From NCBI GenBank assembly GCA_002071485.1, contig MWFF01000195.1, forward strand, positions 1 through 64,000: a DNA stretch of 64,000 nt, given 5' to 3'. Each line of letters begins with the position of its first letter. Positions within the stretch are counted from its first letter, which is position 1. Below are positions 36,901 to 44,500 of the stretch, piece after piece. The translations under genes and the position numbers were made by a program. Origin of the DNA: Verrucomicrobia bacterium ADurb.Bin006. GTDB lineage: Bacteria > Verrucomicrobiota > Verrucomicrobiia > Limisphaerales > J093. The notes beneath the pieces were generated by a model that saw only the letters and a list, made by a program, of their open reading frames with translations, was not told the origin of the DNA and searched no databases.

Positions 36901-37086
36901 CGCGTGCGTCGCGCCTTCAAGAGGCACATCATCGAGCATGAGTTGGGCAGCCCCGAAATCTTCCTCCGGGCTGGCGGGGGCGGCGGCTGCATCGTCCAGT
37001 GCGCACACGGGACAGACCCCGCCCAACTCCGCATCGAGCGGATGTCCGCATCTTTCGCAGTGGGCACTGTCAGTCGGTTCGCTCAT
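33952..37086 (-). CDS. Membrane Ser/Thr protein kinase with WD40 propeller(s)
   Basis: 1044 residues from ATG 37086. Zinc-ribbon-like N-terminus (CERCG and CPVC). Hanks-type kinase domain: P-loop GAGGMGVVYKA at 74-84, Lys96 in VAIK, catalytic loop HRDLKPSN (Asp189), DFG at 207-209, activation loop ending YLAPEQ, and the SDVYSLGAVLY helix. One membrane helix is at about 355-377, so the kinase is cytoplasmic. The remaining about 600 residues, on the other side of the membrane, carry about a dozen WD40-type repeats (VMSVAWSPDGAHLASASADG; RIAFSPDGEYVLSCGPDQ), probably two propellers that sense or bind a partner. All catalytic residues are present. It follows an ECF sigma factor gene in the same direction with a 285-bp gap, a recurring verrucomicrobial/planctomycetal pairing. 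Confidence 0.92.
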   Translation of the reverse strand: MSEPTDSAHCERCGHPLDAELGGVCPVCALDDAAAAPASPEEDFGAAQLMLDDVPLEGATHARLGNYELREPLGAGGMGVVYKAWQTDLERWVAIKLLPIGSLGMPEARERFRQEALTLAKLRHPNIVSIHDFSERDGQAYLVMEYVEGANLEGRSSECLEAPEKAAACVKAAAEGMQAAHEAGVLHRDLKPSNLLLGADGRVRITDFGTARPIAGQSDLTGPGVLLGTLAYLAPEQLKGGAQTASVRSDVYSLGAVLYRLLTGRAPFVAASPAGVLQQVTRADPPPLTLLNPLVPRDLALICSKCLRKDPRDRYGSARELAEDLGRFLANREIKARPLSCIKRMRRWGQLNPGPATAVLLGAVVVATLGVIGALTLEKQVAAVRARIDAARELAHREELRAYAQQLDEARSAFAANDPDRAQKALDATRTELRGWEYRFLDRPHTGGHRSWQAHEQGVSCLAANADGTRIVSGDWGGNLRVWDADAGRVLLRRRLHPDRIRSVQFSPDGRQLVTGSEVGTICVVDVETGMVLEWIGTQARLNQAAFFGKAGDVLTVNDRGRLELWCAGNRSPPTVVMWRLPGLLALDIHARSEAYACGDAKGRIHVGLVAKETETSADPPEPESSPIAKRTWQAHAAEVMSVAWSPDGAHLASASADGQVRLWNPASGDLARSLRERGGGVRCLAWSADGRSLAAATDDGVLLHWRLEGSAEAQVLSGHQGPIFAVAFLGQQHRLVSGGSDRHLRVWDPSSIAVGETFRKVHASGTIRVRFAHRESWFVAAGPEGELWRQDAETGETNWTVQSTRGRMGGLALTTDDAFVVSGGRAGRIEVRSSTNGALVREFTVGTFPIRALDEHPGGRLVAAGGDDRVVQLLDVESGTVSVQFPVQTARIGRIAFSPDGEYVLSCGPDQRLVAWPIRVTNALAATRVPTAVMDFDVGSGGIVTTIGRQEGAQTWLLPGMKPIARMENIETGFRAVVFAHEGQRLLASDDSGVLRCWDARTGIQLLQLPLPLPGRAVRDLQMSPNDGRLALVGSGGELYLLP

Positions 37087-37371
37087 CGGCGCAGTCTCCC
37101 GGGGCCGTCGACCCTCGCCCCAGCCCGGCGCACCCGCGCAGCGGACTCCGGCTGGGGAGAGCACCCGCGTGAGGGGCTGGGTCTAACCCGAAATCAAGCA
37201 TCGGACTCGCGTCGAGATCGTCTGCCCCCCCGCAACTCTTCACCGTCCTCCATCGCCATGACTCCGCGGTGTCCATGCCAAGAGAAAACGGAAATCTGGC
37301 GGAATGTTACCGAGCCGCCCGCCGTTCCGGCCAGTCGGTTCTTTGTTCCTTGCGTTCTTTTGCGGCTTCCC

Positions 37372-38115
37372 CTAGTTCCCCGCCAGGATCGCCCGCAGCT
37401 CCCGCAACTCCTTTTCGAGGTCCGCCCCGGCCCCCACCGTGGCGGCCAGTTCCTCGATGATCAACTGGCGCAGACGCTTCCGAATCCGGTGGATGGCGAT
37501 GCGCACCGCGCCAGGTGTCATCCCGAGTTGGCGCGCGAGTTCAGCCTGGGTCTCGATCCGCTCCTTCGCGTACAGCACGGGCAACAAATGGGAGACGAGC
37601 CTCTGCCGGACCGGATCAGCCGCCTCCGCCTCGAGCCGGCGGACCGCGCGCTGCACCACCGTGCGCCCCCATTCGACGTCGAACGCCTGATCCGGTCGCG
37701 GACCGGTGTGAGCAACATCGAATTCGGGCCGGTCCGAACCAGTATCCAAGGGCACGTGGATGACCCCACCGCCTTTCTTGATCGTGCGGCCGTGCGCCTG
37801 GACCTGGCTCCAGTAACGCCTCAGGCAGACCAACAAGAACGACCGGAACCGCCCTCTGTCGGGATCGACTGTCTTGAGCACGTCGGGATGCAGGATGTGG
37901 ACCAGAAAATCCTGTGCCAGGTCGTCCACATAATCTCGCGAGCAGCCCGCGCCGCGGAAGAAGGCCTTGATGGGCCCTTGATACGTCTCGCAGAGCCGGG
38001 TCAATGCGGGCATCGACTGATCCCGCGCCGACAGCACCATTGTCCAGAGCGTGACCGGGAAAGCGACCCCGCCCCGTCGAGGCCACCCGACGCCACACTG
38101 TCCTTGGGAAATCAC
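37372..38115 (-). CDS. ECF-type RNA polymerase sigma factor
   Basis: Sigma-70 family regulator of the ECF class linked to Ser/Thr kinases. Region 2 includes VTLWTMVLSARD, LCETYQGPIKAFFRGAGCS, DYVDDLAQDFLVHIL and FRSFLLVCLRRYWS. Region 4 HTH: ETQAELARQLGMTPGAVRIA followed by HRIRKRLRQLI. No anti-sigma gene is adjacent; the membrane kinase just downstream is the likely partner, perhaps activating the sigma factor by phosphorylation (known for some kinase-linked ECF groups; inferred here). The start is uncertain: GTG 38115 is used (247 residues). TTG 38157 lengthens it and ATG 38040 would remove the conserved PVTLWTMV segment. Confidence 0.85.
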   Translation of the reverse strand: MISQGQCGVGWPRRGGVAFPVTLWTMVLSARDQSMPALTRLCETYQGPIKAFFRGAGCSRDYVDDLAQDFLVHILHPDVLKTVDPDRGRFRSFLLVCLRRYWSQVQAHGRTIKKGGGVIHVPLDTGSDRPEFDVAHTGPRPDQAFDVEWGRTVVQRAVRRLEAEAADPVRQRLVSHLLPVLYAKERIETQAELARQLGMTPGAVRIAIHRIRKRLRQLIIEELAATVGAGADLEKELRELRAILAGN

Positions 38116-38164
38116 TGTGCGACTTATGCCTCGGCACGACGGAAATGACAACGCCAAAGCATCG

Positions 38165-38210
38165 GAGTGGCGACGCCTGCCTGCAGGCAGGGCCCCGTCG
38201 CCTCGAACAC
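38165..38210. repeat. TGCC-rich palindromic repeat, copy 3 (inverted, short)
   Basis: Read on the minus strand: GTGTTCGAGGCGACGGGGCC, CTGCCTGCAGGCAGGC, GTCGCCAC. Flanks match copies 1 and 2 but the interior has only the central units. It abuts the 3' end of the nucleotidyltransferase remnant and supplies its last codons. Confidence 0.8.
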
Positions 38211-38423
38211 CCTTTCTTTCAACTTGCGGCGCCGAGCATCCTTCAAATCCAGCCCGTTGCGTCGGCTCAGCATCTCGACATCATCGGCATCCTTGGACGT
38301 GCGACGCGGCCACGCCTGTTTGAGAATGTGCAGCTTCAACGCCAGCAAGTGATCCAGGCAAGGGACGCGCGCCAGGGTGCCGCCAAAGTCACGCTCCTCG
38401 GAGGCCTGGACCATACGATCGAA
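38199..38423 (-). pseudogene. Nucleotidyltransferase-like gene fragment
   Basis: About 75 residues of one open frame (PCLDHLLALKLHILKQAWPR, then TSKDADDVEML and NGLDLKDARRRKL). They resemble the C-terminal end of small nucleotidyltransferase/AbiEii-like proteins, whose family form reads like 'P..EHLLALKLHALK...R..KD..DV..L...N.LDL'. There is no catalytic N-terminal domain. The fragment is cut upstream exactly where the 38431 direct repeat begins and downstream where palindromic repeat copy 3 begins. Family call from memory of the motif, moderate confidence. Confidence 0.5.
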
Positions 38424-38430
38424 AGTCGAG

Positions 38431-38798
38431 TCTGAATCGGTGTGGAGTCCGTCCCTCACAGATTCGGGGCGGAACACAGATTGCCGGGCGATAGCCTTCT
38501 CCGTGTCCTCGGCGTCTCTGTGGTTCATTCCGCACGGTGACATTCAGCGAGGGGGATCAACCACAGAGGCACAGAGAGCGCGGAGATGGGAGATCGGAGA
38601 TCGGAGATCGGAGATGGGAGATCGGAAATCGGAGATGGGAGTTCGGGTATCGACTGCCGGAGCTGACTTTCTCGCTGACGCACCTGCGTTGAAGCAGCTC
38701 GTCTTGCGGCGGAGGTCTTTAGCCGCAAAAGAACGCAAAGAGCGCAAAGCCGGCATGTCCCTTCTTTGTGGTCCTTGTGTTCTTTCGCGGCTGGAAAT
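38431..38798 (+). repeat. Direct repeat copy A with 7-bp microsatellite
   Basis: 368 bp, strongly similar to 38941-39280. Shared blocks, in order: TGTGGAGTCCGTCCCTCACA, the 'CTCCGTGTCCTCGGCGTCTC' block, the 'CCACAGAGGCACAGAGAGCG' block, a microsatellite of GAGATCG/GAGATGG units (38582-38648, nine units here), a block ending TCTTTAGCCGCAAAA, and GGTCCTTGTGTTCTTTCGCG. Non-coding as far as can be seen; frames through the microsatellite give SPISDLR-type repeats. Confidence 0.85.
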
Positions 38799-38925
38799 CG
38801 GTCAGCAGGGTACAGTCGGCCATAGGTGTCTGCGCGGTAGAGGGTTTGGCGCGTAGTCGAGTGGAGCTTGCGGGCCTTCGAGACAGGGCTGTTTCCGGAG
38901 GTCCCATTCGCTCACTCTCCGGGGT

Positions 38926-38993
38926 CAATCTGTGTTCCGCCCTGAATCTGTGTGGAGTCCGTCCCTCACAGATTCGGGGCGGAACACAGATTG
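38926..38993. repeat. Long hairpin at the head of direct repeat copy B
   Basis: Arms of 27 bp, beginning CAATCTGTGTTCCGCCCTGA and closing with its near-perfect complement ending GGCGGAACACAGATTG, around a 14-base loop. Copy A carries only the right arm and part of the left, so the element there was cut at its 5' side, next to the nucleotidyltransferase fragment. Confidence 0.8.
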
Positions 38994-39280
38994 CCCGGTC
39001 AAAGCCTTCTCCGTGTCCTCGGCGTCTCTGTGGTTCATTCCGCACGTTGACAGTCATCGAGGGGGATTAACCACAGAGGAACAGAGAGCGCGGAGATGGG
39101 AGATCGGAGATCGGAGATGGGAGATCGGGGATTGACTGCCGGAGCTGACTTTCTCGCTGACGCACCTCCATTGAAGCGGCTTGTCTTGCGGCGGAGGTCT
39201 TTAGCCGCAAAAGGACGCAAGGAGCGGGAAGCCGGCATGTCCCTTCTTTGTGGTCCTTGTGTTCTTTCGCGGCTGGAAAT
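38941..39280 (+). repeat. Direct repeat copy B with 7-bp microsatellite
   Basis: 340 bp, in the same orientation as copy A. It contains five 7-bp units (39092-39130) where copy A has nine. The 28-bp length difference between the copies equals exactly four units. Between A and B lie 142 bp with no recognisable feature except the hairpin's left arm. Confidence 0.85.
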
Positions 39281-39760
39281 GGGGCTCAGTGTGTAACTTT
39301 TTCCGCCAAATCCGTTATCTTTATGTATGGCCCAGAGTCCGAGCCTGACCGAGCGGGGCATCGCTATCGCGGTGTGTTCCGGCCACGGCGGTGTTTCCTG
39401 CCTTGGTGCCCTGCGGATCGGACCGGGTCTAGATTCTCACATGCGGCTCAGCGCCAAGGAGATCGGATCGAGGCTCGGGCCGCTGGCGGACCTGCCCGCC
39501 AGCGGGTCTGCTTCTGCACCGCGAAGCCTCAATCGTCCGTCCAGCACAGCGACGTCACCGAAGGGCGCACTTGGCCGTTGTCGTCGTCAGGTCTCGCCAC
39601 CCGGTGGACGACTGGATAAAGGGCGACCGGTGCGTTGTGTCTATGGAGTCTTTATGGGTTTGAGCAATTTCGAGTCCACATTTTCGTTCCACTTCGGAAG
39701 GATCGAAAGGGACCGGCGCAGGACTGTCGTATGACGCTAGATTGCGGGAGGAGAGACGCG
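39281..39760 (+). other. Intergenic stretch, no supported gene
   Basis: A 135-codon frame (39327-39734) opens with ATG after an AT-rich stretch (TCCGTTATCTTTATGT). It has no recognisable motif, no ribosome-binding site and a composition like non-coding shadow frames. It ends inside the leader of the next gene. A purine-rich GGGAGGAGAG at 39747-39756 is the ribosome-binding site of the gene at 39761. Confidence 0.4.
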
Positions 39761-41506
39761 ATGGCCGGTGCGGGTGTCCGGTCGCTGGGACTAATATTCG
39801 TGGTATTCGCGGACCTCTGCATTGGTCAGGGCGCTCCCCCGACCGTCGAACCTCGCCCGGCTGTCCTCATCCATCACGAGTCCCTTGGTCGACGTTCACT
39901 GGACCGAGAGTCCATCCATTCGGTCGTCTGGAACAATCACGGTCCCAACGCCTTCGATGTACGGCGGATTACGACTTCTTGCGACTGTGTGCAGGTACTC
40001 GCTTACCCGGCACACACCCCGCCTGGATCGACGCTCGACCTGCGCCTGCGGATCGCGCCGGATGCCCCAGGCGATTTCCTGTATTCGGTGGTAATTGAAG
40101 GAGAAGAGAACCAGGCAATGCTGCTGGCCCGTTTCGAGGTGACTGTCGCGGAAGTGATCAAGGAGCAGGCGAGTTCCGTGCTGGATCGTCAGGCATTGCT
40201 GATCCGACCTGACGAGGTGACTAAAGCGGCCCCGACGGGCGAGGTGCCGTTGGTCACGCCTTTGACACGTGCCACAACGAATACCTCCTGCCTACCCGCA
40301 CTTCGCCTGCCTGCCGAAGCATCGGCGCAGGCAGGGGCACCCTCTCCCGTCGGACGGGAGAGGGATGGGGTGAGGGTACAGCCGGATTCATCCGAAGGCT
40401 GGATGATCGTGGATGTCCGTCCTCGCGAACGGTTTCTCCTCGGTCACATCCCCGGTGCGTTAAATCTGTCGCTTCGCGAACTGCGGCTGCGAACCTTCCT
40501 GCGATCCAGGGCGCTCCTGATCGTGGCTGACGGGCACGACACCGGGTGTGTCCTTGATGAATGCGCGCTGCTCGCGGCGGCAGGTTTCACGCGGTTGCGG
40601 GTGCTCGACGGCGGGTTGTGGGCGTGGCAACGGTCCGGACGCGAGTTGGCTGGTATGGCGCCGCAATCCACCCGGCTGTTCGCGCTGGCGCCGGCCGAGG
40701 CGCTGCCGTTGTTGGGTCGGACGAATGTCTTGTGGGTAAGCATCGTCTGTCCCGACGAACTCGGCCCGGCAGAACCGTCTGCATCGGAGCCACGGTCACC
40801 CTCACCCGTCCCGCATGGCGAGACACCCTCTCCCGTCGGACGGGAGAGGGATGGGGTGAGGGGGTCGCCGGAGTTGACAGCTCCATCACCCTCACCCGTC
40901 CCGCATGGCGAGACACCCTCTCCCATCGGATGGGAGAGGGCCGGGGTGAGAGGGTCGTCGGAGTTGACAGCTCCGTCACCCTCACCCGTCCCGCATGGCG
41001 GGACACCCTCTCCCGTCGGACGGGAGAGGGCCGGGGTGAGAGGGTCGTCGGAGTTGACAGCTCCGTCACCCTCACCCGTCCCGCATGGCGGGACACCCTC
41101 TCCCATCGGATGGGAGAGGGATGGGGTGAGGGGTCTGTACAGCGTCTCGGGTAATTACATCGAGCGCTCCTCGCCCATCCAGTTGCCATCGGTCCACCAG
41201 TCGACAATCTCGGGCCTGCCCGAGTTGCTCGGCGAGCTTCAAGCCAGAGCAGCGCACCCCGAGTGCATTGTCGTTAGCAGCGACAACGCGGCTAACGACA
41301 ACGAGGTTGGACTGCTGATCGGCGCCTACGTCGACACGCCAGTTTTGTTTGTTCGGGGAGGTGATGCCGCGCTGGCAGAGGCGATCACGATGGAGGCTCG
41401 GCTCGCCCACCGGCAAACGGTCCAGATGGTCAGTGGCCGTCAGACCGACACGGTCCGGGTCGGCGGCGTCGGGCGTGCGCGAGGGTGCTGTGGAAGAACC
41501 AATTAG
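39761..41506 (+). CDS. DUF1573-like / rhodanese-like exported protein invaded by repeats
   Basis: 581 residues; GGGAGGAG just upstream fixes the start. Signal peptide about 1-22. Residues 25-140 resemble the DUF1573 beta domain (NAFDVRRITTSCDCVQV; CDC at 74-76 replaces the usual CGC). Residues about 213-293 are rhodanese-like (MIVDVRPRERFLLGHIPGAL, LRVLDGGLWAWQRSGREL), but where the active-site Cys loop should be the sequence is VADGHDTG, so sulfurtransfer is unlikely. A palindromic repeat is inserted in frame between the domains (SPVGRERDGVR). Four more copies in tandem (30 residues each, about 346-460: SPSPVPHGETPSPVGRERDG) split the C-terminal region, which resumes as LPELLGELQARAAHPE. Ends 10 bp before the dockerin/cohesin gene, so probably one operon. 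Confidence 0.72.
   Translation: MAGAGVRSLGLIFVVFADLCIGQGAPPTVEPRPAVLIHHESLGRRSLDRESIHSVVWNNHGPNAFDVRRITTSCDCVQVLAYPAHTPPGSTLDLRLRIAPDAPGDFLYSVVIEGEENQAMLLARFEVTVAEVIKEQASSVLDRQALLIRPDEVTKAAPTGEVPLVTPLTRATTNTSCLPALRLPAEASAQAGAPSPVGRERDGVRVQPDSSEGWMIVDVRPRERFLLGHIPGALNLSLRELRLRTFLRSRALLIVADGHDTGCVLDECALLAAAGFTRLRVLDGGLWAWQRSGRELAGMAPQSTRLFALAPAEALPLLGRTNVLWVSIVCPDELGPAEPSASEPRSPSPVPHGETPSPVGRERDGVRGSPELTAPSPSPVPHGETPSPIGWERAGVRGSSELTAPSPSPVPHGGTPSPVGRERAGVRGSSELTAPSPSPVPHGGTPSPIGWERDGVRGLYSVSGNYIERSSPIQLPSVHQSTISGLPELLGELQARAAHPECIVVSSDNAANDNEVGLLIGAYVDTPVLFVRGGDAALAEAITMEARLAHRQTVQMVSGRQTDTVRVGGVGRARGCCGRTN
40339..40377. repeat. REP-type palindrome inside the rhodanese-like gene
   Basis: CCCTCTCCCGTCGGACGGGA then GAGGG, followed by ATGGGGTGAGGGT. 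It is preceded by a GCCTGCC...GGCAGGCA hairpin (40307-40335). The insertion keeps the reading frame, adding a loop between the DUF1573-like and rhodanese-like parts. Confidence 0.85.
40797..41140. repeat. Four tandem 90-bp REP-type units in coding sequence
   Basis: Units start at 40797, 40887, 40977 and 41067, exactly 90 bp apart. Each has CACCCTCACCCGTCCCGCAT, then the hairpin CCCTCTCCC-GTCGGAC-GGGAGAGGG (or ATCGGAT in units 2 and 4), then GGGGTGAG. The spacer GGAGTTGACAGCTCC, itself palindromic, joins units 1-4. Because 90 is divisible by three, expansion has kept the frame open. Confidence 0.95.
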
Positions 41507-41516
41507 AGAGGAATCC

Positions 41517-44500
41517 ATGAAACCGAGTAAGTCAACACGATGCGTGTGTGCACTGCGGAGTATCTGCGCGATCCTGGCGCTCACCGCGGCCGCCTTTGCG
41601 CTGCAGGCCCAAACAGTGAACTGGGTTGGGGGCAATCTCTACAAACTCTGGAGCGATCCGCTCAACTGGAGTCCGCAGGTCGTGCCACTCAATGGTGGCG
41701 GCGCCAATTACACCGTTATTGTGCCCGCCAATTCGAGCATCAGCTTCCTCCCCGACCTGACGGGAACGATCGATGCCTTGAGTTTCGGCGACAACAGCGT
41801 GCTCGATATCGCCGAGGACAGTCAGTTGGAGGTCGCTGGCGTGGGCGTCATACGTGGAACGGTCCAGACCGATGGCGCCAGGAGCGCCTTCCGGGCTCCG
41901 GATGGGGGGGTGGTGCTGGATTTCCATCCGCGGCTGTTGGCGAGGAATGGCAGCCTCATCGTCGCTGGAAGCAGTATGTATCAATGGTCAGGATCCGATG
42001 CCGATGCGGGACTGCTGCTGGCAGACACCGATGCGACCATTGACCTCCGGAGCGTCCGTACGCTGAGTGTCGCCGGAGGTTCGAATGTCCGCATGTACAC
42101 CGTCCGGGCGACAGAAAACGGTGTCATAGACCTTTCTGGGCTCGGCACAGTCACCGGTCCTTCCGGAGACGACTGGCTGCAATTCAATCTGACAACCGGC
42201 GGCCGGATTTACCTGGACTCCCTGCAGCAGATCAGTGGTCGTGTGCGATTCAACGTGCATGTTCCAACCTTCGAACTGCCCCGCCTGGGGCATGCCGCGG
42301 CGACCGAATTCTTATTGAGTGACAACGTCGTCGTGAGCCTTCCACAACTGCTGAGACTCCAGTCGGGCCGGATCGCATTGGCCGCGGGCGCCCGGCTCGA
42401 CGCTGACGCGTTACTGGGCGTTCACGATGCAACAATTACAGTGGCGGACGGTGCATCGTTCGAGGCTCCACAACTTCAGACCCTTGAGCGGGTTCCGCTG
42501 GCCCTCGAAGGCACGGGCGCGTTTGTTGCGCCGAATCTATCGGCTTATCGTGAAAGCGATTTGCCCATTGTTCCAGGACGTGACTTCCGGGCGGGAATAC
42601 TGACGGACATCTACGGGGCCAGGCTTTCGGTGGCAGATGGCGCGGTCTTCCAGGTGGCCGCGACCGAATACGACACACCCGCGAATTGGACGTGGTACGG
42701 AACACTGTTTGGAGCCGATGGGGCCGGGTCGTTGTTGGATCTCTCCTCGTTGCGGACGATGCGCACGCGCTACTGCCATTGGAGCGGCTACGACTACCGC
42801 TACAAGGTGATGGCAAACAACAACGGGGTGGTGGACCTGTCGGGGCTGGAAAGCATCACCGGCCCCGAGTACAGCGACCGGCTGCTCGAGTTTAACGTGC
42901 GCAACAACGGCGACATCCGTCTGTCGTCGTTGCGCCAAGTGAGCCAATACGTGCGCTTCAACATCGAGGTGCCGCGCTACGAAATGCCGGCCCTGGAAGC
43001 GGCCGACCACACAGCTTTCGTGTTGGGAGATGGAACAGTGCTCGAGGTGCCCGGCCTGACCTCCTTGAGCGAGGGCTGCTCGATCGGGTGGGGTTTCAAC
43101 AGTGAGATCAAAGCGCCACAACTGCGCAACTTCGTCAACAGCGGGCTGAGTCTCTCGCCTGGGCGGATACTGACCGTGCCCGCCTTTACCAATGTTTACG
43201 GGGCCCGCTTCGAGGTGAGCGGGGGTCGGACGTTCGGTGTGGCCGCGACCGAATACGACACACCTGCGAATTGGACGTGGTACGGAACAATGTTTGGAGC
43301 CGATGGGGCCGGGTCGTTGTTGGATCTCTCCTCGTTGCGGACGATGCGCACGCGCTACTGCCATTGGAGCGGCTACGACTACCGCTACAAGGTGATGGCA
43401 AACAACAACGGGGTGGTGGACCTGTCGGGGCTGGAAAGCATCACCGGCCCCGAGTACAGCGACCGGCTGCTGGAACTCACGGTTGGCACCAAAGGCTCCC
43501 TGCTCCTCGGACCTGTCGATGTTTTGCAGTACACAAGCCTGCGCGCCATGGATAGCGGCTCGCGGTTGAACTTCGCTGCGCTTCACCTCCATGCCCCGGT
43601 CCGGCTTTCAGTCGGCACCCGCGCTACGTGTGCTGTGCAAGGCGACTTCCTCTTTGAAAACACCGACGCCAACAGCATCGTCATCGAGGGCGCCTACCTG
43701 CAGATGGACGGCACGCAACCGCAGCGGTTGGAAGTGGGCGGGAAAGACCTGGGGCCGACTGGGGCGACGACACGTAATTTCGGGTACAGCCAGTTGATTG
43801 TGGGCGAGACCAACCGGGCGAGTGTAGTGCGGTTGGTTGACACCATCGACAATGGAAATCGCGGCGCGGGTGGCGACCCGGAATGCCTCTACCTCTACGG
43901 CATGGACAGCGCTGGGCTGCGCCTGCTCAACGGCTCCCGGCTCATTCTGAATGGACTGAAGGTGTACGCACTGGTGAACGGGCAGATGCAGTCGCTGGCC
44001 AACCTGATCCCGGCGGGGACGAACTCGGCGCCGTTCGGTGAGGGTTTCATCGCGCTCACCGGGGGCCCAAAGATCACGAACATGGTGCCGGCGATCGCCC
44101 TGTTGCCGCCGGTGGGTTCGGTCGAGGTCAGCTTCGACATCCCGATCGACGAGACCAGCTTCTCGGCGGGCGATGTCACCATGCTCGGACCCGGCGGTGC
44201 CGTTCCCATCACATCGGTGACGAAGATCGAGGGCAACACCTATCGCCTTGCCTTTGTGCCGCAAGCCGCCAGCGGAGTGTACACCGTCCGTGTCGGGCCT
44301 GGCGTCGATGAACTGGCTGGCAACCTGACAGGGATGGATCAGGACGGGGACGGCCTGAGCGGCGAGGCCGAGCAGGACGTCTTCGTGGGCACGTTCACGA
44401 TTGACGGAGACGCGCCACAGATTGTCGGCGCTTTCTCGGTTCAGAATGGCACGAAGATCGGCGTGGAGTTCGACGAGATCGTCGATGTCACCGCGGCGAC

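Noticed and set aside
38544-38756. Frame encoding SPISDLRSPISDLP-type repeats
   Set aside because: This is a direct translation of a 7-bp microsatellite within a dispersed repeat.
39327-39734. 135-codon plus-strand frame before the rhodanese-like gene
   Set aside because: No ribosome-binding site, no recognisable motif, and it runs into the leader of the real gene in another frame.
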